Source of the DNA: Pyropia haitanensis
Lineage: Eukaryota > Rhodophyta > Bangiophyceae > Bangiales > Bangiaceae
Assembly (NCBI GenBank): GCA_008729055.1
Contig: SDUX01000007.1
Span: forward strand, 2,094,064-2,158,063
Length of the DNA stretch: 64,000 bases
Direction: 5' to 3'
In this document: one piece after another, positions 28,818-40,501 of the stretch
Layout of the letters: each line of letters begins with the position of its first letter
Numbering within the stretch: position 1 is the first letter of the stretch
The notes under the pieces: generated by a model
Told to the model about the DNA's origin: nothing
Database searches by the model: none
The model's input: only the letters and a program-made list of their open reading frames with translations
Translations under genes and position numbers: made by a program

Positions 28818-31800
28818 AGTATTCCCTCAACAAATGGTCTGGCGATCAATAATCCAATAATTGAAATTGATTGGTTGTTGATTAGCGTAAATTTAAACTG
28901 ATTGACCATCGCAACTACCCTGGTCTGTTCGTTTGTCCGGCCTGACCTTGAAATGTGCTTAAGTTTGAACAGCCATCTCCGTTCCGACTCACTATTTAGT
29001 TTGAATGCAGAAATTAGACGCCGCGACGCACTTTCGAAAGCACGAGTAGGGTCCCCCGAGTGGCCCTCCCGCGTGGTCGTGCAGTAGCCAGCCGTTGACG
29101 GGGGTGGGGTGTGGTCGGCCGGAAAGGGGGGGCTGAGGACCGTGGCGTCACCAGCTGCCAAGTCCACCACTTGATGACGCTCGTCGAGGTGGGCGGCGTC
29201 GGCGTCGGCGGCCGCCACCACGCACGCGCGCTTACCCCAGCAGTGTCCAGCTCCCGCCGCCGTCCTCTCGGGGACCACGCTGCCGGCCTTTGTCGTGCTG
29301 CCGACTGCCGCCGCGGCTGGGGTCCCTCAGAAATGCCACGGCGGCAGATTGCGAGGTGGGCGGTCGGCCGGAGACGATCCCATGATGGGGGACGCGGATG
29401 GGAGGGACGGCCACGCGCGGGGGGTGCGTTCCCTTTCGGGACGTGAAACCGCGTCCACCGCCGCCAATCCCTTGGCCAACACGCACGACAACGGTCGAGA
29501 TCTTACCCTGCCCTCTCTACAATGTGGGGGGGGGAGTCAGCGCGGTCGGCAGACGTCTTTCCACTCGCCACGGCCATGTACAAAAACTGGCTGTGCTCCG
29601 CCGCGCGACGCCAAGAGCATGGTTGCCGTCCTCCGCCCACGTCACACAGGTTGTGGCCAGTGACCGGCGCGCGCCGCGCCCATGGCGGCGCTGGGAACAA
29701 GCACCGTCAGGGGGGGGAGGAGCGGGAGGGGGGGAGGGAGGCCGCTCGTCGCGGACGTGTCGGTGTCGACGGCCAGGAACCGCAGCCGTCACGGCTGCCA
29801 CCCCGCGAGAGGTGATGCAGCGGGGGAGGCTGCCGCCACCGCGGCGGTCGTGGCCACACGCTCGGCGGCGCAGGGGGTCCCGCGGTGGCCAGCCGGGGCA
29901 CGGGTGCAACGACGCGGGCGAGCTCCTCCTCTCTCTGCCCGCGCCGCGCCTTGGAGGCTGCCACTCGCACGCCTCCACGGTGGACCCGCGTTGGGGGCCT
30001 TGCAGTTTGTTCGGCCGCGTCGGATGCCGCGGGCTGCCTCGTCATCCGTGGTCGCCTGCCCGGGTACGGCTGCAGTCAATCCCCGACCTCGTCCCGCTCT
30101 CGTCATCTGACAGGACTCCAGTTTCATTTCGGCAACGCACCCGATTTCATCGCACCATAGAGGGCGCTTCGCCTCGAACTTATTGGAAAGTAGCCGGCTT
30201 CATGGCATGCTGCACTGGCCCAGCGGCCTCTTTTCGCTCCTTTGGGGGTGGAACGATCATCGACGTGTCCATGCGGCACGCTCCCGGTCGAATCTGGGAT
30301 CTGCTGGGTCCCACCCAGCATGCACGTTGGCGCAGCCGACACGAGTGGCAGACGCCCCCCCCCAGCTTTGCTGGAGAGGGGCCTCGGCCAACCGAAAGGG
30401 GTCGCCACCGAGGCTGTTGAGGGCTGCACCTCACACAACCCTGGAGCGAATTGGCGGCCCCCACGGGTGTCGCTCGCTGGCGTGGGGGGGCCAAGACCAC
30501 CCCCGTGGCCCACCCGATTCAGGACGGAGTCTCCGTGCAACCGGGGCCGCGCACGCGCCCGTCCGAAACAGTTTGGAAGGATTCGGAAGGACGAGGGGCG
30601 CAGCCCTCTGGTCGTCGTGCAGGCCGCTGCAGCCTCTTGCGGCCGTTGCCGGAGAAGAACCAGTGGGGTGGATATGAGTGGTCGCAAAGTGTAAATCCGC
30701 CTCCTCTCATGACTGTCTCGTGGTCGTGCAGAGAGGCTGCCTCGGGGCAGGTCCCACGGCCGCGTCCACTTTGGCGGGCGGCCAGCGCATCGGGCTGAGG
30801 GGCACTCTTTGACGCCCACCCCCCCGCTTCTCACCCCCCTCACCCTGTGGTTGGACACCCACCCGGGGTGGGACCCCTCCCCACCGGTCCGAGAAGAGGC
30901 GGGGGCGTGCCAGCGCACGCCCGTTCGTGGTCGAGGGTGGCCACCCCGCTGAGCTGGTGATGTGCCTACCCCCAAAGCACCGCGCCCCGCAGGTGGCTCT
31001 CAGTCTGCGTGACGCAGCAGCGAGTGACTCATGTCCGAGGCACACAAAGGTGGTACAGGGAGGGGGGCTGAAAGGGGGGCTGAGTTGGGGCAGGGCGGCG
31101 AATGGAAAGGAACCATTCAAAAACTAGGTTCGTATCCCTCCCAACGTGCCTCAACAGCGGCGCCCCCCCCCCACCCCACCTGCAGTTGTGCAGCCGCCGC
31201 GCGTCGCCCCCACCTGCAGTGCGATCGGGGGAGTGAGTGCCTGCTTGGAGCCCCCACGACGGTCCAGTCTGTCAGCACGATCGGCTTGACACCCCGCCAA
31301 CCTCAAACCCTGAACCCTTCTTCGGGTTGTCACGAACGAGAGCCCCCCTGCCTGCCCTGCCCGTGGGGGGGGGTGTGTCTGCGTAGCTCGATCGGGTACC
31401 CGCGAAAGAGGACGACCTTCCCGAGGGGGGGCGGCGGCGGGGGGGGGGGGGGGGGCGGGGGTGGCTCTCCGCCACCCCGTCCGCTGCCCACCGCCGCCGC
31501 GGCGGCCCCGTCAGCTCCCCCCTCACGCTCCATGATTCCCCACCTTTTTTTTCCGCTGCCGCTGGTTGGCCAAATCGGCCTGCCCCTTCGTCGAGGTGTC
31601 AACAGGCGTGTCTCCCGACCTGCAGGCCGCCCCCCAGAGGGGATCCCCCCTCCCAGCCCCTCCCTAGTGCGGGGGGGGGAGGGCGAAATGTACACGTCGC
31701 CAGCCTGCGTGGTGGCGTAGTGCCGCGCCGTCGGCGCGTTCCCTCCCCCACGGCAAAATCCACAGCACAGCCCGGCCGTCGGCAGGCGCGGGAGAGACAG

Positions 31801-33776
31801 CCCCCCCCCCCCCCGCCCCCCCCCCCCCCCCCGCGCCTTCCCGGCCGAGGCGCACGCGCATCCCCACGTGGGCGGCGTGGGGGTCCCGACGTCGCTCGGC
31901 GCGGTGCTCCGCCGGCCGCCGGCGCGCGGGGACGGACGCCAGGAGTGGAGGGGGGGGGGGCGACCGAAGACCCCCTTGCCACCCCCCGCAACGCCGCGAC
32001 CATCCGGGCCGCCAACGCGCGCGCCAGCAGCGCATAGCAACGCCCACTGCGCGGCAGGTGGGACACGGGCGCGGGGGTGGGGGGGGGGGTGGCGTGGGGG
32101 TGGGCGGGGGGGGGTGGCGTGGGGGGCTGGCAAGGAGAGCGGGGGTGAGGAGGAGGAGGAGGGGCAGTGCGGGGGGGGGGCTCTCCCAACAGGCTCAGGA
32201 GGGGGCGGCGGGGGCGGCGACGCCGGCCGGCGCACAGCCCTCGTAGCGCGGTCCGCGGCTGCTCGTGGCCACCACCGCCCCCCCCCTCCTGCCGCCCCCA
32301 GGCTGGCCGCGAGTGGTGTGGTGCTGGCTTGCGCGGGGGCGGCGGCCGCGCCGCCCCCTGCCGACGGTGCGCCGTCAGCCGCGGCGGCACGCCGCACCGG
32401 TGGGGCGCGCGCCGGCTGGCGCACCGGCACACGCGCGCGGCGCTGCTGCCGCGGCGCGCGCGCGCGCCCCGCACCGGCGCGGTCGGCGCTGCCGCGGCCG
32501 CCGCCAGCCTACCGCCGCACCGCGGCGGCCGCCGCCGCCCCCCCCGCGCTGTTTCTCGGGGTGCGTCAAAAGCAGCCGCCGCTGTGGAGGGGTGTGGCCT
32601 GCGTCGTTCCTCCTCCCCCCCGCCCCGCTGCCGCCGGCGTGGCCGCCGAGGCCGCCACCGCCCGCTCCGCTCCCCCCCCCCCCCCCCTCTCCCCCCCCTC
32701 ACTCGCTCTCGGTCGCGCGCGCCCGCGCGCGCGTGACGCGCAGCGGCTGGCACCCCCCCCTGGTCCGCCGCGCTCGCGCGGCGGCGGTGCCCACCACCCA
32801 CCCACCTACCCGCCCACCCACCCCCACCCCCTTGCGCGTGCTGCCCGTCCTGACGAGGTGCGCCCACGGGGCGGGTGGTCCGCCGCGCCGCGGCGTGGGC
32901 GCGCCTGGGGAGGGGCTCACGTATCGCGGCGTTGAGGGCGGGTGGAGGGGGCAGAGGCGGGGGGGGGGGGGGGGGGAGACTGGGACACTGGTGCCGCCCC
33001 CTCGTCGCCCTCTGCCTGCCTGTGCCGGCCTCTATCTCACGCGGCCGCGGTCGAGGAAGGGCGGGCGGGGGACGGAGGCCGGGGGGCGGGGGGTGACGAC
33101 CGCGGGCGCAGCGGTGGGCGCCACGGCCGCGTGCGTGCGTGCCGCTGGTGCCCGTGCTCGTCCTTGGACCCGGCTGCATCCAGTGCTTGGGGCGGCCTGC
33201 GCGGCGACGGCTTCCGCACGCGGCCCCCCGCGGCTCGTGCGCCTTGGCTGTCGCACCCCTCCGCGTCCCCGCCGCTCCCTTTGGCGTGCGCTCGGCGTCG
33301 TCATTTCCCCAGAAATCCCCCCCCCCCCCCCCTCCGTCGACGACCTGTGCTGCGCTCCCGGCGCGGGCAGTTGCAGGTCGAGCAGGCGCGGGCGGCGGGG
33401 TTTCAGGCGTGACGCCCCCCCCCGGACGGTGGTCATGGCGCGCGGCGCCCCCCCCCCCGCCCCCTCCCCGCCGCCATTGCCGCCCGTCGGCGGCCGCGGC
33501 GGTGGACATCGGTGGCGCCCCACCTGCCGGGCGGGTGGGCGGGGGTGGCGGCGGCAACGGCGGCAACGGCGGCGGCGACGGCGGCGGGGCTCCTCGGCGG
33601 CGGTGGCGGTGCGAGCGGCGGTGGCGGTGGTGACGGCGGTGGCGGTGGCCGCGGTGGCGGTGGCGGTGGCGGTGGTGGTGGCGGCGGCGCAGGCGGTGGT
33701 GGTGGTGGGGGGGGGCGGGGCTGTGGCGGCGGCGGCTGTGGCGGTGGCAGCGGCGGCGTAGGGGGGTGGGGACCGT
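28818..33776. other. 5 kb without a recognised gene
   Basis: 28800-29050 is an AT-rich island. From about 29100 the DNA becomes GC-rich again with overlapping frames on both strands that carry no domain I recognise. From 31400 on it contains long G and C runs; those at 31430-31450, 31801-31832 and 32958-32975 are among the longest here. The very long minus-strand frames that cross 31600-34240 are Arg/Pro-rich and are best read as artefacts of stop-poor GC-rich DNA. Confidence 0.4.
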
Positions 33777-34190
33777 TTGGGGGCTACCCGGGGGGGGGTG
33801 GGGGGGGGACCTTGCCTGGGCCGCCGCCACCCCACCACCTCGCCAGTGGTGGGGGTGGGGGGGGGGGCGCGCCGGCGTGGACGACGCTGCCGGCGGCGCA
33901 CCCGCACACGCCACGGCGGTGGCGACGGCGACGCTCGCGGCGACGCCCGGCCCCGCGCCGCGGCCGCCGCCGCTGCGGTCCGCGTGGGCGCCGCCGCCAC
34001 TACCAACCGAGCCGCAGGCGCCGCCGCCGCCCACCGTGTCGCCGCCCCCGCCACCCCCGCCACCGTGTGGGCGGCGTGTCGGGTGTGGGGGGGGGGGGCG
34101 GCTGCGCGGGGAGCGGGGGCGGTGGCGGGTGGGGACCGCTGGTGGCGGGTACCCCCGGTCGTGGCCGCCGCGGCGGCCGCGGCGGTGTCG

Positions 34191-34221
<31 letters not shown>

Positions 34222-34460
34222 CGGCGGTGGTTGTTGGGCACGGCCGCGGGGCGGCGGTCAGCTGCCGCGGGCGGCCTGTGCCGGTGGCCGCACCACCTGT
34301 CCCGGCCGCGGTTGCGGAGGGGACTGTCGACGGCGGCGGCTCGACGCTGTGCGGACGCGCCCGCGCCGGCGCGGCGCGACGTGGCCGGGCACCCCAGCCC
34401 TCCTCGCCTGTTTCCGTGGGCGGCGGCGCGTGTCCGGCGGCGACGGCGGCGGCGGCTGCC

Positions 34461-35857
34461 ATGGCCACGTCGTCGGTGGCACCACCATCACCCGGTGCGC
34501 CCGCCGGCGCGCCCCCGTCGCGTCGACCGTCACGACACCCGCGACGCCGGCGACCGGCGGTGGCGGTGGCGCCGGCAACGCTGGGCGTGACGGTGGGCGG
34601 CGGTGGCGGGGGCGGGGTGGATGCGTCAGACCGGGTGCTGCCGGGTGACTCGCCGTTGGCGGGTGCGCCCGCTGGGGCCGTCGCGCCGGCGGTGCCGTCG
34701 GCCGTGCCCGTGACGTTCGCGGCGCCCCAGGCGGTCCAGGCTGCGCCCGCGACGGGCGGGGCGGGCTCGACGGCGGCCGCGGCGGTGGAGACCCCACGGC
34801 TGCGGTACACGCCGTCGCCGCGACGGGCGGCGCCACCCGCATCCCCATTGCCCCTGCCGGTGCCGCCGTCGCCGTGTCGGCTTGCCTCGCCCGTGTCGCC
34901 GGACGTGGCGACGCCCTCCCCCCGGCCGCCGCGGCCGCCCCCATCGCCCACGCCGACGCTAGCGTCCCCCCCCCCCACCCCTCCCCTCATCAGTCGCGCC
35001 CGCCGCTCGGCTGCGGCAGCGGCGGCGGCGGCGGCGGCGTCGCCCCGCCGGCCGATGCGGATGGCAGAGCCGCCGCCGGTGCGGTCCCCCTCGAGCACCC
35101 CCACGCCGCCCCCCGCCCACCCGGTCGGCTCGCCGGCCTCCACCTCCCGGCGGCGGTCACCACGGCGGCACGCCCACGCCCACACTCCCACCCCCGTGCG
35201 GACGTCGGTGGAGCTGCCACCCGGCATCCCCGTTTCGGTGCTCATTGGGCGGTCGGGCGCGAGGGTGCGGGCGATTTGCGCCGCGACGGGCGCGCGGGGC
35301 TTTGTGGACGAGGCGCGGCTCAAGGTGTTCCTTGCAGGCGCCCGCGGCGCCGTCCACGCCGCGTCGAGCGCGTGGCAGGCTGCCATTGAGGTGGCGCTGG
35401 TGGGCGTCGGCGGGGTCACGTGGCCGGGGTGGGAGGTGGCGGCGGAGGCGGCGTGTAGCAGCGCCGACGGTGGGCCGCCGTCGGCGGCGGTGCCGGCGGT
35501 GGGGCTGCCGCTGTCTGCCGCCGCCCCCGCCGTGACGGCTGCGGCGGACGAGGACGAGGCGGGGGTGCTGTTGAGCCCCCCGTCGGTGGCGGCCGACGCG
35601 TCGTTTGCGGCGTCGCCGCCGCCGTCGCCGGCATCGTCGCCGCGGCTGGCGGGGATGCGGGTGGGCGGGCCCGCCTGGGCCGGCTCGTCGGGTGTGCCGC
35701 CGGTGCTGTCGCTGGTGGACGGGCGGCTGGTGGAGGTGGCCGTTCCGGCGCTGTCGGTGAGCGCCCGCGATGACGCGGCGCAGGGGCTGGCGCCGCCCCT
35801 GGGCGCCGCTGCCGCGTCGCTGCTGTCTGCGCCACCGTCGGTGGCGAGCTCGGACGC

Positions 35858-35900
<43 letters not shown>

Positions 35901-37499
35901 AGCGGCAGCAGCGGCTGCGGCGGCGGCGGTGGTGGTGGTGGTGGTGGTGGTAGTAGTGGTCCTGGTGGTGGTGGTCCTGGTGGTCCTGGTGGTCCTGGTG
36001 GTGGCGGTGGTGGCGGTGGCAGCGGCAGCACCGCGTGGTGCAGCAGCGCCCACAGCAGCGGGGGCCTTGTCGAGGACCACAACCCGGTGCCCGGCGGGGA
36101 ATATGCGCGCGCGTTTGTGGCGGCCATGCGGACGGCAGAGGGGTCGCCCTCCCCCACGCGGGGCTCCCCCGCCAAGCGCCCGTCCCCGCCGCTGACGCCG
36201 GCACTTCCAGCCGGTGGCGCCACGCCGTCTGGCCTCGGTACCGACCCTGGCAGCCCGGTGAGCGTGCTGCTCGCGCACGCGCTGTGGCGGGCGCGGCCGT
36301 CGACCAGTAGCAGCAGCCTTGGCAGCGGCGTCGGCGTCAGCGGTGCGGGTGGCGGCAGCGTCGTCGGTCGGCCGGCTGGGCCGCTCAACGTGCTATCGGT
36401 CGAGACGTGCCTGTCGGCTTGCTCATGCGCGTCGGGGTGGTGCGGGGAGGAGGAGGAAGCGCCCACCCCTCTCCCCGCGTGGTCGGTGCTGGCCGCGCCC
36501 GCCACCCCCCCCGCGCTGACCGCCCTCCTTGCCGCCGCGACCCACGCAGTGGTCGCGGGCGTTGGGGCGTGCCCCCTCAACACGGTCAAGCTGTACGCGC
36601 ACCTGGGTGCAGGCGCGCCGCGGCGGGGCGCGACGGGCCCGCCGACGCTTCCCCGCCACGCGTGGCACCGCGCGCACCTGCACGCCAAGACCGTCCTAGG
36701 CTGGTCGTCGGCGGGGCGGCAGGAGCGGCTGCACGTGACGGTGGCGGACGCGACCGCGGGCGGCGCCACGACCGTGCTGACGCTGGTGCTGGCGTCGCCG
36801 TCGGCGTCTGGCGCGGGCGCGCTGCAGTCGCTCCGGCAGGGCCACCGTATTCCGCTCGCCGAGGCGGTGGCGGTGGTTGCGCCCGCGGCGGCCGACGGCT
36901 GGTCCCCCGCCCACCGCGTGTCGGGGCGCCTTGTCGTGGACGTCGTGTCGGCGGTGGAGCCGGCCGCGCCGTCGTCGGCCGCGCTCCTCCGCCTCGCGGC
37001 GGCGTGCGTGTGGCACGCGCCGCCGGTGGGGTCTATCCATGGTGGGGCAGCGCCGGCCGCGACGTCCGCGGCTGGCGACGCCGTCGGCGCGGCGCCACAG
37101 CTGGCGGGTGCGCCGGTTACTGTCGGCCCGCAGCAGCCGCCGCCGCCATCGTTGGGCGCCCTTACCTTTGTCCCCGGCTACCGACTCCCCCCCCACCTGT
37201 CCATTGTGGACGTGGCGCGGGTGTCCAAGGAGCGCCTCCTCGGCGAGTGGGAGGGCGTCCACTACGCGGCCACGTTTTCGGCGGTGGCGGGCGTGTCGGG
37301 GGTGGCGACGGTGCTCAAGGTGACGCCCGATATGGCGGTGGCTGGGGGGGGGGTGGCCAACCTGGCGGGCTCGGCCGTCGACGGCCTCGCCGCGGTCATT
37401 GGCGTGCTGGGCGCCGCCGCCGGGGGGGGCGGCGTGGGTGTGGGTGGACCCATGTGGGAAACCCCTCTGGCGTTGGGCGTCCGCCGCGGGGGATGTTGA
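34461..37499 (+). CDS. KH-domain protein of unknown function
   Basis: From the ATG at 34461 (GCTGCCATGG context) the frame gives 1012 residues; it is also open upstream to 33777 through pure Gly/Ala/Arg low complexity. Residues about 252-305 form a KH domain, an RNA or single-stranded DNA binding fold: GIPVSVLIGRSGARVRAICA contains the invariant I-G-x-x-G loop (GRSG) followed by the expected helix and ARLKVFLAG strand. A Pro/Ser-rich linker precedes it. A polyglycine tract is encoded by about 35865-36030. Residues about 700-1012 are more regular (VKLYAHLGAG, AHLHAKTVLGW, LSIVDVARVSKERLLGEWEG) and probably form a second folded domain that I cannot name. The opposite strand also has a long open frame, but only this strand yields the KH motif. 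Confidence 0.65.
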
Positions 37500-37970
37500 C
37501 GTCGGCCGGCCCAGCTGGTTCCATTGCCTACAGAGGGCTCCTCTGTTTTGCTCCTGTTGGTTGTGGGTGTGTGGGACAAAAACGATTGTATATAACAACA
37601 TACAGGCGTGTGTGTGCGTGCGGTGCGTGCGGTGCGTGCAGTTTATTCCTCGTCTTTTTTTTGGTCTTTTGTTTGCGTCGGAGTCTTGGAATGGGGTCGG
37701 GCGCGTGGGCGGCATCCGGCTTGCGGAGGGCCCGATTTCGAGACCGCTGTGAAGACGGGAGGGCACCCCGCTGACGGCCGAGGAGTAAAGTCGGATTGCA
37801 GTCGCGACCGTGACCAAGAGGGCAATCGTCGTGGTCACCACGACGACCGCAATCCGTACTTGGACCAAATCTCTGGCTGTGGAGGCCACGCGATGCACAC
37901 TAGAACACACAACAAATGCAGACACAAGATACCAAGGGGAGCCGCACCTTCCGCATCGCCAAAGCGCGGC
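37500..37970. other. Convergent intergenic region
   Basis: Lower-GC DNA with a TATATAACAACATA stretch near 37589, probably the 3' UTRs of the flanking convergent genes. Confidence 0.5.
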
Positions 37971-39905
37971 TCAATAGCCAGCCCCCTTGGGGTCCCCGAT
38001 CCCCTGGGCAACACCCGCACCCGCCGTCTTCCCCGGGGCCCCAGAGCCACCACCACGACCGCCGGCAGCGCCGCCGACGCCGTTGCCACCCTGCCCACCG
38101 TACCCGCCGCCATACACCCCTACATCCGGCTCGCCATCCTCTTCATCTTCAGGCAGGACGCCATACCCATCCGCCCCATCAGGCGGCACCCCTGGGTCGT
38201 CGCCGAGCATCCCCAGCTCATCGTCAGACGTCATGTCATCGTCAGCATCCGCGACAGGTTCCACGAGGCACGCCTCCAGCGACCTGACAATCGCTTCGCG
38301 GTCGAGGTCCCGGCCAATGACCACCAGCTGGTTGGACGGAGCCGTCCCGTTGGGCCACATGTCCTGGTCCATCTGGAAGCGCTTGCCCGACACCTGCAGC
38401 AGGAAGCGGCTGGGATAGTGGCGGAACCAGAGCAGCCCCTTGGCGCGGAAGACACCAGACGGAAGGGTATCCACAAACTTGTCCCGGAACGCCGACAGCT
38501 TGAACGGCTTGTTAGCTGAGAAGGACACTGTGCCAAAACCTTCGCGTTCCAGATGCGTGGGCTCCGCCGCATGAGCTTTGCCGTGGCTGTGGTGGTGGCC
38601 ACCCGGGCCGTGATCGTGGTCGCACGCGTCCTCCTTGCATGCGCCGTCCGACCCGTGCACATGCGCGACTGCCGGCGTCGCTGGCGAGGTGCCATTGGTC
38701 GCGGCAGCCGTTTTGGCAACATCACCGGCAGGCGACCCGGCACCATGGGTAGCCGCAGTAGCGATGGGCGCCTTGGTCTCTGGAGCACCCCGGCGGAGAC
38801 TCATGCCCAGGTCAAATAGCGCCGCCACCGGTACGTGCCCCCGCTGGGAACGCAGGATGCGAGCGCTCGGCTTCATGTTGATGATCCGTTGGACAGCCGC
38901 CTCCACTGCCTGTGGCTCCATGAGGTCAGTCTTGGACAGCAGCACCGTGTCCGCCGAGTGCACCTGCTTCCGAGCCGTCTCTGACCCATAGTGAGCGTCG
39001 TCAAACTGGGACGCATCGACCACGGTGAGCACCTGGTCCCAGTAGAGCTCCTCCGCCAGCTCCGTCGCCTGTACCGCGTTCATGATTGGCTCAGGGTCAG
39101 CCACGCCGGTCGTCTCGACGATAAGGTAATCGGGGGGCGCGTCCTTGAAGCGCGCCAGGATGCGCTGTACCGCGTCAATAAACGAGTTGCTGATAGTGCA
39201 GCAGATACACCCATTGTTCAGCTCCATAACGTCGTCCTCTTCGCCCACGTCCGTCGCCGACACCAGCTGGTTGTCAATGTCAATCTCGCCCAGCTCGTTG
39301 ATGAGCACCGCAATCCGCAGGCCGTGAGGCTGACGGAGGATGTAGTTGAGGACGGTGCTCTTGCCGGCGCCAAGAAAGCCAGTCAGGAGCGTGAAAGGCA
39401 CAGCGTGCTTGGGCATCTTCCGAGTAATGGCCTCGGCCACTTCCCACGAGCCAGACGCGTACACAACCCGGTCGGTGGGGGCGGGGCCCGCCGCCCCCGC
39501 CGCCGCTGCCGCACCGTCCGCCCCAGCCGGTGGGGCAGCCATCGAGGGGGCACTGGGATCCAACTCCAGCCGGCCGCTGCCGCCGCCCAGAAACGCCCCC
39601 ACATCTTGCACGCGACCGCCGCCACTCACCGCCTTGGTCGGCGCCAACGCGCCGGCGGTGCCATCCGACGCGGCGGCTGGCACGCTCCCCGCGGGCGCAC
39701 CCGCCCCACCAGAGACAGCCCCGACCGGCGCGCCAGACGCCACGACGGCAGGCTTCAACGACGGTTGCGGGGCAGCCGCGGCCGCGGCAGCATCGGCGGT
39801 GGTGGCGACGGGCGCGGCGGCGCCAGCAACGGCAACCGCCCCGGCGGCGGCGTCGCCGCTTGCGGCGTCACCAACCCGCTGACGCTTCTCCGGTGGCTCT
39901 GCCAT
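37971..39905 (-). CDS. CobW/COG0523 GTPase, ZNG1-like metallochaperone
   Basis: A 644-residue G3E GTPase. Walker A GFLGAGKST is at 176-184, the CxCC metal site GCICCT at 232-237, ETTG at 264-267 and the G4-type motif SKTDL at 324-328. A His/Cys-rich insertion lies at 427-445 (CDHDHGPGGHHHSHGKAH), followed by the CobW C-terminal domain at about 456-545 (GTVSFSANKPFKLSAF, LLWFRHYPSRFLLQ). Members of this group deliver zinc or another metal to client enzymes; the eukaryotic ZNG1 proteins activate methionine aminopeptidase 1. Residues 1-145 are Ala-rich low complexity and the tail is acidic then Gly-rich. I chose the ATG at 39905 (ACCACGATGG). The frame is open for 123 codons upstream, so an organellar extension cannot be excluded. 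Confidence 0.9.
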   Translation of the reverse strand: MAEPPEKRQRVGDAASGDAAAGAVAVAGAAAPVATTADAAAAAAAPQPSLKPAVVASGAPVGAVSGGAGAPAGSVPAAASDGTAGALAPTKAVSGGGRVQDVGAFLGGGSGRLELDPSAPSMAAPPAGADGAAAAAGAAGPAPTDRVVYASGSWEVAEAITRKMPKHAVPFTLLTGFLGAGKSTVLNYILRQPHGLRIAVLINELGEIDIDNQLVSATDVGEEDDVMELNNGCICCTISNSFIDAVQRILARFKDAPPDYLIVETTGVADPEPIMNAVQATELAEELYWDQVLTVVDASQFDDAHYGSETARKQVHSADTVLLSKTDLMEPQAVEAAVQRIINMKPSARILRSQRGHVPVAALFDLGMSLRRGAPETKAPIATAATHGAGSPAGDVAKTAAATNGTSPATPAVAHVHGSDGACKEDACDHDHGPGGHHHSHGKAHAAEPTHLEREGFGTVSFSANKPFKLSAFRDKFVDTLPSGVFRAKGLLWFRHYPSRFLLQVSGKRFQMDQDMWPNGTAPSNQLVVIGRDLDREAIVRSLEACLVEPVADADDDMTSDDELGMLGDDPGVPPDGADGYGVLPEDEEDGEPDVGVYGGGYGGQGGNGVGGAAGGRGGGSGAPGKTAGAGVAQGIGDPKGAGY

Positions 39906-40361
39906 CGTGGTGGTCCCAGTGCCCGCACCTGCTCGGCCGCCCCGGCCCCGTCGTGCCTTGGCCACGGTGCGCGCAAAAGTGCCGAAGGCGTGCTGCGCCC
40001 CACGACGCCGGCAGTCGGCACTTAAAAAAGCACGCCGGCGGCCCAGCGGGAAGACGGACTCCCTCAAGTGGCAGTGACGGGCGCGCTGCCGCCAGGATGA
40101 GTCACCGTCTCGGCGCTTGCCGCAGAGGCCTGCAAACGGCCATAGAGGTGGGGGGGGGGGCTGGCCGACTAACACTGGGCAAGGGGAATGGCGGGTCCCT
40201 GTTGGTCGCCGCCACTGTGACGCAATCACGGGATCCAACGAGCAAATCCAGGACGACTTACACCACCTCGTCACATCGTTGCATGAGTTCGTATCCGGTC
40301 CATCTCCGACGAGTCACATGTCAGGGTGTGCAGAGAGACAGTGACTCACGAGCGCAGCGCG
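39906..40361. other. Upstream region of the CobW gene
   Basis: Presumed promoter. CTTTTTTAAGTG on the minus strand at 40021-40032, about 120 bases upstream of the start codon, is a possible AT-rich core element. No gene seen. Confidence 0.35.
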
Positions 40362-40501
40362 CAGTGGGTCTATCAACCGGTACGTACATTTCTGTGCAAG
40401 GTGTCCCAGACGGCGTCGTGCGGGCCTGCTTACAAAAGTCGACCCCCCCACAGCGGCCGCTTTGCACAGAAATATAGGCACCGGGTGTGTTGGAATCACT
40501 G
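40362..40501. mobile_element. hAT-like MITE, 140 bp
   Basis: Left end CAGTGGGTCTATCAACCGGT and the reverse complement of the right end (CAGTGATTCCAACACACCCG) align with gaps and then share TATTTCTGTGCAA or ACATTTCTGTGCAA about 30 bases in. The element therefore has imperfect inverted repeats of about 45 bases. Junctions read GCG|CAGTG and CACTG|CGC. The left end resembles that of the 57253 element (CAGTGGGGTCTAA). There is no coding capacity. Confidence 0.6.

Noticed and set aside
29398..30975. Overlapping frames of 280-340 codons on both strands
   Set aside because: Neither strand has a recognisable domain or consistent codon pattern; treated as non-coding.
31130..31150. GGTTCGTATCCCTCC, reminiscent of a tRNA T-arm
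   Set aside because: No acceptor stem, D-arm or anticodon arm can be folded around it.
31599..34241. 880-codon minus-strand open frame
   Set aside because: Almost entirely Arg/Pro/His/Gly repeats that follow nucleotide composition; no motif and no compact region.
33032..36769. 1245-codon minus-strand open frame
   Set aside because: Lies opposite the KH-domain gene; Pro/Ala/Thr-rich with no domain. Long frames arise easily in stop-poor GC-rich DNA.
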